From assembly GCA_964495375.1 (NCBI GenBank), contig CAZBWM010000014.1:1-64000 (forward strand): a DNA stretch of 64,000 bases, in the 5' to 3' direction. Positions 11,001-18,182 of the stretch are shown piece by piece (the first letter of the stretch is position 1; every line of letters begins with the position of its first letter). Position numbers and translations under genes: made by a program. This DNA is from JAIESQ01 sp964495375 (GTDB lineage Bacteria > Planctomycetota > Planctomycetia > Pirellulales > JAEUIK01). The notes under the pieces were generated by a model. The model did not search any database, was not told where the DNA came from, and saw only the letters and a list, made by a program, of their open reading frames with translations.

Positions 11001-11231
11001 ACCGCCTGCGAAAAAACCAAACGCGAGCAGCCTTCTTACCTCGATACGTTGGCCGCCGCCTTGGCCGAGGTCGGGCGTTTCCCGGATGCCTTGGCCACGG
11101 CCGACGAGGCCGTCAAGGTTGCCATCGCGGCGCGGCAGTTCCCGCTCGCCGTTGAAATCCAGGAGCGCCGCCGGATCTATCGCTCAGGGCGTCCTTATCG
11201 AGATCCCGCGCCGCGCGCCAGCAGCAACTAG
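8073..11231 (+). CDS. Exported multidomain protein: redoxin, CxxCH, copper type II monooxygenase-like, TPR
   Basis: 1052 residues; GTG start inside the previous stop. A signal or anchor helix spans about residues 28-45. Residues 70-225 are an AhpC/TSA-type redoxin with a single candidate cysteine, Cys104 in V-E-C-P-L. A heme-binding C-Q-G-C-H follows (residues 263-267) in a cytochrome-c-like module to about 340. Residues 355-640 look like the two-domain copper type II monooxygenase fold: a His-His pair (406-407), His475, an H-x-H (546 and 548) and Met residues near 628-633, in the order of the ligands of peptidylglycine hydroxylating monooxygenase. From about 660 to 1030 there are TPR repeats. 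Such planctomycete proteins have been seen by annotation only; the reaction is unknown. It is coupled to the upstream GT-C/TPR gene. Its stop shares a CTAG with that of the convergent GT2 gene. Confidence 0.75.
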   Translation: MSVRLARHAAPQHVREPVTNVSQRGRIARAIVIASWSCFIAMGAAPGTVRGQDAQAAAPAAASAAPPRRQIADFALSDTNNVEHRLSGLADKPLVVVAFVGVECPLVQLYTGRLVALHEKLASHGVAFWAIDSNRQDDLREVEHYARTFQIPFPVLRDPAGEVAEAFGATRTPEVFVLDAQRQVRYQGRIDDQYGIDRGVNFQRPKPTRHDLAAALDELLAGQQVSQPQIATAGCLIGRRRPADENSPVTWSQQISRIFQRRCQGCHQPGEIAPFPLLTYEDVIGWDAMIAEVVSEGRMPPWHANPAYGEFLNDSRLTEEEQQLIAEWVAHGAPEGDRAQLPPPIKTASTKDSEPWDAEFFIQDKPFEVPAEGVLDYQYFTVDPGFTEDKWVSAVQARPDCRAVVHHMAVFIAPPGDFFKLRRQGKVSEIGGYVPGVHFSDYVGHPADAEELPELSEESGLMLVPAGSQIVFEMHYTASGRAQQDRTSVVLRFADQAQVARKSTSRFGSALAESTDFAIPEQASDYPVEGWYTFLNDSKILWLNAHMHLRGKSMRFEAHYPNGEREVLLDIPRYDFDWQTVYLLRRPKQMPKGTRLHCVAHYDNSSDNLRNPDPDRVICYGHQTWQEMMAGTMGLVSTVGNAAPPEPGSPAPKADDILAGYTPVEQVPAERRASYYIQRALYRERRDDRAGAIADLDLAIEQDANSAAAWFERGRLRQVANDHRAALADLNRAVALDSRESKYLIERGWAQFHLQNYTAAIGDFDTALTLSPRNYWAWFYRAVTRLAGGDIPPAIAELEQLTREINPGFLPGRWELAKVYLALGRDAEARAQCDAVLEVEPDRAAEFELKFATQRLKQGRLEEATSHLNKILTSEPAHAEARLTLAMIRFQQGEHAAGLEQLREIVRQHPDEIEARLRLARALSQVGDPAEALSTYREAHSKSPDNLDAANALAWTLATSPVDALRSGAEAVRLAETACEKTKREQPSYLDTLAAALAEVGRFPDALATADEAVKVAIAARQFPLAVEIQERRRIYRSGRPYRDPAPRASSN

Positions 11232-12388
11232 CGCGGCGTCGGCAATCGGCGTTCGACTTCGCGCGAACGCACGGGGTCGCCCGCAGGCTCGTCGACGCCC
11301 ACCGTCTCATGGATCACCCAGAACGGCCGACCCTTGACGTTTTCATAGATGCGCCCGACGTACTCGCCGGTGATTCCCATGCACAAGAGCTGCACACCGC
11401 CGATAAACAACACCGCGATGATCACGCTGGCCGTGCCCGGCACCGGTCGCATGCCGATCGCGCGGAAGGCATCGGGGAACAAGCCGATCGCCAAGGTGAC
11501 GATCGCCCCGACAAACGCAATCAACGAGACGCAGGCCCCCATCCACGTCGCCAAGCGCAAGGGCACCAGCGACGAGCTGAGGATGCCGTCGACGGCCAAG
11601 CCTACCAGGCGCCGCAGGCTGTACTTGGTTTCGCCCGCGGCCCGCGCGTTGCGATCGTACGGCAGCGCGATCTGGCGAAATCCGACCCAGCTCCGCAGGC
11701 CGCGAATGAACGGCTTGCGTTCCGGCATCTGCTTCAATTCGTCGACAATCCGTCGATCGATCACCGAGAAATCGCCCGCGTCGAGCGGCACGTCCACTTC
11801 GGCCAGCATCGAAAGCACGCGATAGAAAGATGCGTACGCCGTCCGCAGCAGCACGTGTTCTTTGCGATTCTGCCGCACCCCATACACGACGTCGAAACCT
11901 TCGCACCATTTGGCGAAAAACTGATCGAGAATCTCGGGCGGGTCCTGCAAGTCGCTGTCGAGCACGGCAATCAAATCGCCGCGGGCCGCGTGCAAGCCCG
12001 CCCGCAGCGCCGTTTGGTGACCGAAGTTGCGCGCAAAGCGGATCAGCTTCCAGCGCGGGTCCCGGCGATGCTGCTCGAGCATCAGTTCCCAGGTGCCGTC
12101 GCGCGAGCCGTCATCGACGAGGATCACCTCAAAGGGGGCGCCCCACGTTTCGGCGACCTCGCCAAGGCGCGTGAACATCCGCTGCAGCACGGCCTCTTCG
12201 TTAAAGCACGGGATCACCACCGAGATCAGTGTGTCGGGGCCGAAGCTCCGCGCCAGGACTGGTCCTGGCAAATGTTCGTTCGTAGCCGGCGGGGGCGCAG
12301 TGGTTGTGCCGAGACTTCTCAAGGGCTGCCTCGCGAGCGATGGAGGACGGGTCCCTCCATCATAATCAACTCGATCGGGGCCGCGCAA
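11228..12388 (-). CDS. GT2 polyprenyl-phosphate glycosyltransferase (GtrB/ArnC/DPM1-like)
   Basis: 386 residues if the TTG at 12388 is used; the first 50 residues are Pro/Thr-rich and the start is uncertain. The family-2 glycosyltransferase domain begins near residue 54 (I-S-V-V-I-P-C-F-N-E-E), with the nucleotide-binding D-D-G-S at 92-95 and the metal-binding D-S-D at 144-146. Two C-terminal membrane helices (about 275-300 and 315-345) and a cytoplasmic tail complete the GtrB/ArnC layout. Expected reaction: transfer of a sugar from a nucleotide donor to undecaprenyl phosphate on the inner face of the membrane. Such lipid-linked sugars are donors for GT-C proteins, of which this window has three candidates. 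It lies downstream of the Pcs-like gene on the same strand. Confidence 0.85.
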   Translation of the reverse strand: MRGPDRVDYDGGTRPPSLARQPLRSLGTTTAPPPATNEHLPGPVLARSFGPDTLISVVIPCFNEEAVLQRMFTRLGEVAETWGAPFEVILVDDGSRDGTWELMLEQHRRDPRWKLIRFARNFGHQTALRAGLHAARGDLIAVLDSDLQDPPEILDQFFAKWCEGFDVVYGVRQNRKEHVLLRTAYASFYRVLSMLAEVDVPLDAGDFSVIDRRIVDELKQMPERKPFIRGLRSWVGFRQIALPYDRNARAAGETKYSLRRLVGLAVDGILSSSLVPLRLATWMGACVSLIAFVGAIVTLAIGLFPDAFRAIGMRPVPGTASVIIAVLFIGGVQLLCMGITGEYVGRIYENVKGRPFWVIHETVGVDEPAGDPVRSREVERRLPTPR

Positions 12389-12505
12389 GCCGCCGAAGTT
12401 GCGGGAAATCAGAAATCGTCCGCGAACTGGCCCAAGCCCCGGGAAGCCAGGATCGACGTGCGATGAGAAGTCACGCCGCGACTGGTTTCCCCGGGAACCC
12501 GACCG

Positions 12506-13276
12506 CTAGCGCTGCCGCTGCTCGCGGGCCGCCATCCAGTAGCGGACCGTTACCACCAGCGAGGCCACAAGGTAGTAGAACGGATAAAACAGCGAAACCG
12601 AGGCCAGTTTCTGGGCCCGGTCGCCATCCAACGGCTCGGTGCGCGCCCCCCACAAAATCAGCAATAACAGTAAGGCCCACACCGCGCCCAATACCAGCGA
12701 CAGCTTGTTCAGCCGGCCCGGTTGCGAAGGATATAGGTAGCGCATCGGCACGAACGTCAGCACCGAAAACACAATCAAGGCCCCGATGGTGAACCATGGC
12801 GGCGGGTCGAGCGTGTACAGATAAAACACGATCAAGTTCCAGTACGACGGAAAGCCGAGGAAAAACCCGTCGTCGGTCTTGGCCGAAACCTGGCAAAACC
12901 CGTAGGCGCTGGCGATCAGCGGGGCCAGCAGCCAGCCGTTCTGGCCGTCGGGCAACATCCTCGCCTGGTACATGAGGAACAGCGGCAAAAACACGTAGTT
13001 CAAAAAGTCAGTAATGTCGTCGAGCCGCCGGCCGTCGAAGCCGGGGAGCACCTCTTTCACCCGCGCGCGGCGCGCCAGAAAACCATCCGTGGCGTCGATG
13101 ATCGTGGCCACGAGCATCAACAAGAAGGCCAGGTGAAAGCGGTCTTCGCGCTCGCTCACCAGCACATAGGCGATGGCTCCGCCGATCATCAACCCCGAGG
13201 CCGTGTAAAGGTGCACGCCCCACGCATAGCAGCGGGCCAACACGTTGAAACGTTCGGGCTGCAAACCGGCTTTCAT
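12506..13276 (-). CDS. pcs: Phosphatidylcholine synthase-like CDP-alcohol phosphatidyltransferase
   Basis: 256 residues from the ATG at 13276; a TTG five codons upstream is less likely. The CDP-alcohol phosphotransferase motif is visible in the longer-spaced form: D64-G65, A68-R69, then twelve residues, G82, D86 and D90. As I recall, that x12 spacing is the signature of bacterial phosphatidylcholine synthase (Pcs), whereas ordinary PgsA/PssA enzymes have eight or nine. About seven membrane helices are visible. Pcs condenses choline with CDP-diacylglycerol to give phosphatidylcholine and CMP. The upstream gene on the same strand resembles choline transporters, which supports the call. It could still be another member of the superfamily, so the symbol is provisional. 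Confidence 0.7.
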   Translation of the reverse strand: MKAGLQPERFNVLARCYAWGVHLYTASGLMIGGAIAYVLVSEREDRFHLAFLLMLVATIIDATDGFLARRARVKEVLPGFDGRRLDDITDFLNYVFLPLFLMYQARMLPDGQNGWLLAPLIASAYGFCQVSAKTDDGFFLGFPSYWNLIVFYLYTLDPPPWFTIGALIVFSVLTFVPMRYLYPSQPGRLNKLSLVLGAVWALLLLLILWGARTEPLDGDRAQKLASVSLFYPFYYLVASLVVTVRYWMAAREQRQR

Positions 13277-13332
13277 GAGCGCTGGTTCCAACTTGTCGGT
13301 AGTGGGTCAGATTAAGCAACGGCGAGCCCGAT

Positions 13333-13403
13333 CGGTGTCAGGAACCGATTCAAAGGTCGCCGAATGGTTGAAGCATGGCCGTTTGAATCGGTTCCTGACA
13401 CCG
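13333..13403. repeat. REP-like hairpin, TGTCAGGAACC family, perfect 22-bp arms
   Basis: The arms 13333-13354 and 13382-13403 are exact reverse complements (core GGTGTCAGGAACCGATTC) around a 27-bp spacer. The same core occurs at 27258-27280, 38231-38330 and 42640-42719. It lies between the symporter and the Pcs-like gene. Confidence 0.9.
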
Positions 13404-13470
13404 TTCGGATGTAGGCCATTTGCGCTCGTTTCTCACTCGGCGCTAACTCTCGGCCCGCATCCCTTGTCGC

Positions 13471-15060
13471 CTAACCGCTTGGCACCGGCTCGCCTGACAA
13501 CGATACCTTTTGCAAAGGCCGTGGCGGGTCCCACCGCGCGGTCAGCCGCGATCCCACGGGCAGCACAATCAAACCGGCCAGGGCCGCCAGCAGCTTGAAC
13601 GGAAACAGGCTTGCCCCCGTGTGAGGATCGTACCACTGCGAGGGCTCGCCGGGGAGCGCCGCCGTAAACCAGTCAACATAGGGAATGAGCACCGGTATCC
13701 CCAGCAAGGGTTCGCCCCCCGCCAGCCGCAAGGTCAGCGACGCCCCGAAGGCGGCCATCGAGCCGGTGCGATTCGCCCCGGGGTCGAACAGCGCCATCAC
13801 TAGTTGCGGAAACAGCAGCACGAACACCAGGTCGGCCGTAAAAAACCAGAGCTGCTGCACGCTTTCGACCCGCAGCGCGAAGATCGCCGCCCCGATTCCC
13901 AGGACCACGATCGAGCCACGAATCACCAGCTTAATCTGGTCGATCGAAGCCGTCGGCACCAACAGCCGTCGATACACGTTCCAGCTCAACATCGAGCCGG
14001 CCGAAAGAATCGACGCACTAAAACTCGATGTGACTGCGCCCACAATCGCGGCCAACCCTAGGATCGCCACGAACTTTGGAGTCAGCTCGCGCAGCACCCA
14101 AGGGAGCGTCAGCGACGGTTCGGCGGCCAGCGCCGCCGCCTGGGGCGCCGGCCACTCGTAGACGCTGGCCGCCATGCCCAACACGAGCGGAGGAACTACC
14201 AGTACGATCGTTAGCACGCCGGCAATCAGTGAGTGCGAGGCCGCCTTGTTGGGCGTCTGGCAAGAGAGTATCCGCTGAAAGTAGCAGTTCCAAGGGATGC
14301 CTCCCATGATCAACATCGCGCTGGTCTCCCACCAGCCGAAGATCATCGGGCGGCTCCAATAGCCGTCGCTGGCCCATAGCGGGGGGGCCAGCCGCGCGGC
14401 GTCGCCGTGCGCCTCCTGGTAATGGCTCAGGCAAGCGTCGAAGCCTCCGACGTGATCCAGCGCAAAGGGAATCGCGATCAGCAGGCCCACCGGAATCAGC
14501 CCCAACTGCACCACGTCGGTGTAGGCCACGGCCCACATGCCACCCCACACGGTGTAGAGCGTCACCACGGCGGCTGACAACAAGATGGACGTCGTTAGAT
14601 CGAGTCCCAAGATCACCGCCATCGTCGAGCCGATTGCGACCATCAGCTCGGCCGCCCAGATCGTTTCGCCGAACAAGGCCGGCAACATCAACACGGCCGC
14701 CCAGCCCTTGCCGAAACGCGATTCAAACGGATCGACCAGCGTCGTGTATTCGAATCGCCGCATCCGCCGGGCGAAGAACAACCCGCCGAGGATCAAACTC
14801 AGCCCGAAGCACAGGCCCCCTTGCAGCCCCAGCGCCAGGCTTTTCTGCGCCCCTTCGGTGGTACCCAACAGGTAGCCGCCGTCGACCCACGTGGCGGTCA
14901 TCGTCAGCGTGGCGATCCAGAGCGGCATCGCCCGGCCGGCGACGAGCAAATCGCTGGCCGTTCCATGCCGCGTTTTGCGCGCGCCGAGCCAGCCGACGAC
15001 CACGAACGCCCCGTAGAGCACGACGACGGCCCACACGCCCGGCCAGTAGATGTCGCTCAT
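13471..15060 (-). CDS. Sodium:solute symporter, similar to high-affinity choline transporters (CHT/SLC5A7)
   Basis: 529 residues with about 13 membrane helices, the size and layout of the SSS family. Several segments recall animal CHT1: T-A-T-W-V-D-G-G-Y at 55-63 followed by G-T-T-E; L-I-L-G-G-L-F-F-A near 90; V-A-Y-T-D-V-V-Q-L near 180; and G-G-I-P-W-N-C-Y-F-Q-R near 255. CHT1 couples choline uptake to sodium. Comparison is from memory, so the substrate is an inference, strengthened by the Pcs-like choline-consuming enzyme 194 bp downstream on the same strand. Alternatives are other SSS substrates such as proline or sugars. The ATG at 15060 opens directly with a short periplasmic tail and first helix. 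Confidence 0.75.
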   Translation of the reverse strand: MSDIYWPGVWAVVVLYGAFVVVGWLGARKTRHGTASDLLVAGRAMPLWIATLTMTATWVDGGYLLGTTEGAQKSLALGLQGGLCFGLSLILGGLFFARRMRRFEYTTLVDPFESRFGKGWAAVLMLPALFGETIWAAELMVAIGSTMAVILGLDLTTSILLSAAVVTLYTVWGGMWAVAYTDVVQLGLIPVGLLIAIPFALDHVGGFDACLSHYQEAHGDAARLAPPLWASDGYWSRPMIFGWWETSAMLIMGGIPWNCYFQRILSCQTPNKAASHSLIAGVLTIVLVVPPLVLGMAASVYEWPAPQAAALAAEPSLTLPWVLRELTPKFVAILGLAAIVGAVTSSFSASILSAGSMLSWNVYRRLLVPTASIDQIKLVIRGSIVVLGIGAAIFALRVESVQQLWFFTADLVFVLLFPQLVMALFDPGANRTGSMAAFGASLTLRLAGGEPLLGIPVLIPYVDWFTAALPGEPSQWYDPHTGASLFPFKLLAALAGLIVLPVGSRLTARWDPPRPLQKVSLSGEPVPSG

Positions 15061-15156
15061 GGGGGAGTTTTTCCGCGTTTCGCCCAGTGGGTCGCCGAGT
15101 TGCTCTTCGCCGCACCGCGAGAATTCTTGGCTGCGGTTCTTTGTTTTGGTTCTTGG

Positions 15157-15870
15157 CTACGGCTTCACCGTCGTCAGCTTGTCCTCAGGAAAGGTCGTCA
15201 GCACCAGGTTCTTGAAGTGAATCTCTTGCGGCACAGTGTTCGAGTGCAGTTGCAGGCCGATTGGCGCTTCGAGAATTCGCTTTGGCTCCGGATCGACCCA
15301 GTCGACCACCTGCGTGCCGTTGACCGCCACACGCACACGATTCCCCTGCGCCAAGATCTCCAGGTCGTTCCAGTCGTGCTGCTTGCCGACCTGTTTGGCC
15401 GGCCCGCCGTCGACCGGCAGCCCCTTGCGGCCGAACAGGTCGTACATCCCCCAGCCCGACGGGAACATTACCAGATGCCCGGCATAGGTGTAGCGATCAC
15501 CATGCTCTGGCGCGTTCTTCCCCCAGAAGGCGATGCCCGAGTGCATCTCTGACTCGACGAGCTTCACTGTGCATGTCAGCCGAAAGTCGGTGAACTTCCG
15601 TTTCGTCAGCAGGTAGGTGCTGACGGGGATCGCCTCGGTATTGCGGGCGACAATCACGCCGTCCTGCACGCTCCAGAGTTTTTGGTGCCCTTCCCAGCCG
15701 TCGAGGTTACGGCCGTTGAATAGCTCGATCGTCTCGCGCTTGCCTTCGCGTGGCGGAACCAGTTCCGCAGTGGGTGCGGCCGGCTCTTCACTACGCGTTG
15801 TGCCTGCGCTCAAAGCAATCAGTGCCACGGCTGAAAATCGCATCAAGCGGGCCGCCAGTGTGTGCGTCAT
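15157..15870 (-). CDS. Exported DUF1080 (3-keto-disaccharide hydrolase/laminin-G-like fold) protein
   Basis: 237 residues from an ATG preceded by AGGAG. A signal peptide (R-L-M-R-F then a hydrophobic run and A-G-T-T-R-S) leads into a DUF1080 domain. Family hallmarks visible are L-F-N-G-R-N-L-D-G-W near residue 50 and the late I-G-L-Q-L-H-S block. The family is strongly expanded in planctomycetes and includes enzymes acting on oxidised disaccharides, so a role in polysaccharide breakdown is likely. No partner hydrolase sits next to it, so substrate is open. Confidence 0.85.
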   Translation of the reverse strand: MTHTLAARLMRFSAVALIALSAGTTRSEEPAAPTAELVPPREGKRETIELFNGRNLDGWEGHQKLWSVQDGVIVARNTEAIPVSTYLLTKRKFTDFRLTCTVKLVESEMHSGIAFWGKNAPEHGDRYTYAGHLVMFPSGWGMYDLFGRKGLPVDGGPAKQVGKQHDWNDLEILAQGNRVRVAVNGTQVVDWVDPEPKRILEAPIGLQLHSNTVPQEIHFKNLVLTTFPEDKLTTVKP

Positions 15871-16383
15871 GGTTGGCTCCTGGGGTCGAAATAGACCTGG
15901 TTACTCGCGATGTCTGCGTCGGATCACTCCACTCTGAGAATCCGCCATCTGGTGCTCCCACCCATTCGACCGAGCCAGCTACTCCACCCGGGGGGCACGC
16001 TCGTGAATATAGACGAGCCGCGAGTCGTAAACATCCGGCAGTGTTTCCGTCGTCGCTGGGGAAGGTTCAAGCCCAGGGAACGAGGGGAACCATCGTTCCC
16101 GAAGGCGAGCGACATCGGCCCTCTTCCCTGGGCGCGCGACGCTCCGCCACGTCTCACTTCACGGCTTGTTCGCGCCGCGCCGCAAATTCAGAAAAATCCG
16201 CGCGCGGGGGACTAGCCGACTCGCCGAGCGCCAACTATTGGTGGAATTATTCGCATCCTGCCGAGGTGAACGATTCTGACGGTTGTGCGGCCCCACGAGC
16301 GGCCGACGCCAGAGAATTGCCCCGCCACCCGGTAGCTCGTCGAAGTCCCTCGTCTGCTGGTTCCTCTGCCTGGAGAAGTGAGC
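15871..16383. other. Intergenic region between divergent exported-protein genes
   Basis: This 513-bp stretch has no credible gene. It contains small inverted repeats around 16072-16107 (AACGAGGGGAACCATCGTTCC-like, with flanking CCAGGGAA and TTCCCTGG). Open frames crossing it are out of phase with any signal and lack ribosome binding sites. Confidence 0.5.
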
Positions 16384-16962
16384 GTGAGCAAGCAAGTCGC
16401 ATGCGCGGCGTTCGTGGTGTTGTGTTGCGCGGGTTCGGCGACTGCCCAGTGGCAGTATCCGGCTTACAGCGATGGTCGCGTGCAGCCGCGGTTGGAGCAG
16501 AAGTTCCCGCTGCCGGTTTACGACGGTGGACGCCCCGCGCGCGTCGAGAGCCGCCCCTTCTGGTACGTGCCGGTCGGCACGGTGCTTCGCTTTCGTTACG
16601 ACCGCCTGATCCTGGCCGACACGATGATGTACTCGCTGGGGGACGACGTCACGATGGCCAACCAGTTCATGTACATCGCGCCGAGCCCCAAGGAGCGGCT
16701 CCTCTCGCGCGAGACCGCCTGGACCGTCAAGCAGATTGGCGGCGTCTGGTATCGCGACATCTTCGGCAATCAGTTCGGCCATCACGGCGACGTCTACGGC
16801 CTGCATCGGCTGCAAGAGCGACATCGCATCTACATGCTGCTGGAGTCCGAAGGGGGAACGCAAATCCAACTGCAGATCTGCCCGGCCGGCGTCACCCCCA
16901 GCGTGGCGAATTTCGAGACTGTGTTCGATGTCGAGCTGCCGCCCGTAGAGTTGATCCCGTAA
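16384..16962 (+). CDS. Small exported protein of unknown function
   Basis: 192 residues. Two GTG codons (16378 and 16384) are possible; GGAGAA at 16372-16377 is properly spaced only from the second. A signal peptide ends around A-T-A-Q (residues 19-22), so the protein is exported. The mature part is rich in Tyr, Phe and Arg with no repeat and no motif that I recognise. It appears monocistronic: the flanking intergenic regions are 500-600 bp. Probably a planctomycete-specific envelope or periplasmic protein. Confidence 0.7.
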   Translation: MSKQVACAAFVVLCCAGSATAQWQYPAYSDGRVQPRLEQKFPLPVYDGGRPARVESRPFWYVPVGTVLRFRYDRLILADTMMYSLGDDVTMANQFMYIAPSPKERLLSRETAWTVKQIGGVWYRDIFGNQFGHHGDVYGLHRLQERHRIYMLLESEGGTQIQLQICPAGVTPSVANFETVFDVELPPVELIP

Positions 16963-16990
16963 CCGAGTAGCAGTCGACACACACCAACCC

Positions 16991-17048
16991 GCAGCGCCAG
17001 CAAGGGAGCACAGATACCCCGCAGCGCCAGCTAGGGAAGTGCGACACG
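16991..17048. repeat. Two imperfect direct copies of a 30-bp unit
   Basis: GCAGCGCCAGCAAGGGAG at 16991 recurs at 17021 as GCAGCGCCAGCTAGGGAA, preceded in both cases by CCC. It is non-coding. Confidence 0.75.
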
Positions 17049-17317
17049 AGCTCACCCTGCCAATAAGGAACCCCGCACCACCAAACACCTGCACACCAAC
17101 GGCTGTCCCTGCCGCGCTGGCGGCTCGCGATGAGCGAACGCGATGAGCCCTTTCGAAGCTTGCCGGGCCCCCAAGGCCAAAGAATTCCGACGGCGAGCCG
17201 TGCCCCGGGCCTCGTCCAACGTTCGCCTGTCAAAACATGGATGCGAGCACCCTGACGCCTGCCGGCAGGGCGGCCGTTTTCGGTTAAAACCGAGAAGTGT
17301 CGCAATTCCCAATCCCT

Positions 17318-17369
17318 GGGAAGGTGGTCTCCGCCGCAGTCAAAGGACCTGACTTGGGACCACCTTCCC
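17318..17369. repeat. Hairpin with 12-bp perfect arms
   Basis: GGGAAGGTGGTC (17318-17329) pairs with GACCACCTTCCC (17358-17369). CCCTGGG-type bases flank both arms. There is no U-tract, so it is not an obvious terminator. Confidence 0.8.
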
Positions 17370-17589
17370 TGGGCTTTCGCGTCGAAGCTCGCAGTTTCCC
17401 CGCACCTGGGTCCGATTCAAACCGTTCTCCACGTGGAAGTTGCGAGCGAAATGAGCAAAGACTCCGCTCCCTCCCCGGTTCTCTTTCACCCTTTCCTTTG
17501 CACGGCCGATTGTATAATTTAGCCAGCAAGGTGTGTGAAAACCCTCGATCACCCCCCCTCCCACCCATAGCGCGGAGCATCGCAATCCC

Positions 17590-17919
17590 ATGTCTGTCAC
17601 GCTGACCGAAAAAGCGGCCCATGAAATCAAGCGAATCATCGAAGACCAGAAGCTCGATGGAAACATGTTGCGCGTCGGCGTCACCGGCGGCGGTTGCAGC
17701 GGTTTCTCCTACAGCCTGGGCTTCGACACCAACTTCGACGAAAAGGCCGACAGCAAGTCGACCCAGCATGGCATCACCGTGATCGTCGACAAGAAGAGCG
17801 ACCTCTACCTCGATGGCACCAAGCTCGACTTCTACGACGGCCTCGAGAAACGCGGCTTCACGTTCGAGAACCCCAACGCGGTCAAGAGCTGCGGTTGCGG
17901 CAGTTCGTTCTCGGCGTAG
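17590..17919 (+). CDS. A-type iron-sulfur cluster carrier (IscA/ErpA/HesB family)
   Basis: 109 residues, the normal family length. The three conserved cysteines are present: Cys36 in G-G-G-C-S-G and the C-terminal pair Cys101/Cys103 in S-C-G-C-G. These proteins bind and hand over Fe-S clusters or iron to target enzymes in the cytoplasm. No isc or suf genes are adjacent, so it stands alone here, as ErpA often does. It is followed by a strong intrinsic terminator at 18017-18051. The sequence cannot decide between IscA, SufA and ErpA. Confidence 0.93.
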   Translation: MSVTLTEKAAHEIKRIIEDQKLDGNMLRVGVTGGGCSGFSYSLGFDTNFDEKADSKSTQHGITVIVDKKSDLYLDGTKLDFYDGLEKRGFTFENPNAVKSCGCGSSFSA

Positions 17920-18016
17920 CGATCGCACCGGTGATTCAGGTGGGCAACCACCGCCCCGCGCGAAAGTTCAATCCCGCGCGATAAGTCACCGTATTTTAGA
18001 TTCACTGCATCCTGAG

Positions 18017-18051
18017 AGAGGGACGTCCCCCTGGGGCGTCCCTCTTTTTTT
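18017..18051 (+). terminator. Intrinsic terminator of the Fe-S carrier gene
   Basis: AGAGGGACG (18017-18025) pairs perfectly with CGTCCCTCT (18037-18045), with further C/G pairs inside, followed by a run of T. It sits about 100 bp after the stop codon. Confidence 0.92.
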
Positions 18052-18182
18052 GTTGCTCTGCAATGCTGAATCGCGCCACACTAGTCCGAAGCGCAGCGAG
18101 GCGCTCGCGTTGCTGGCCATGGACTCGGCTACGATCCGAGCCGCGTTCACGTTCGTGTCCACGTTACGCTGGAGGCCGTGGG

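Larger units (their letters stand above)
16963..17589. other. Intergenic region with repeats, upstream of the Fe-S carrier
   Basis: No gene is seen in 627 bp. It holds a 30-bp direct repeat, a 12-bp-arm hairpin (both listed separately) and a TATAAT at 17513-17518, about 70 bases before the Fe-S carrier start, that could be its -10 box; no good -35 box is seen at the right distance. Confidence 0.5.

Noticed and set aside
14634..15215. Long plus-strand frame antisense to the symporter
   Set aside because: Very Arg/Ala/Pro-rich translation, no start signal, and the minus-strand frame is a clear SSS transporter.
15750..16970. 406-codon plus-strand frame crossing the intergenic gap
   Set aside because: It overlaps the DUF1080 gene antisense and the exported protein at 16384 in another frame, and its composition is random Arg/Ala/Ser.
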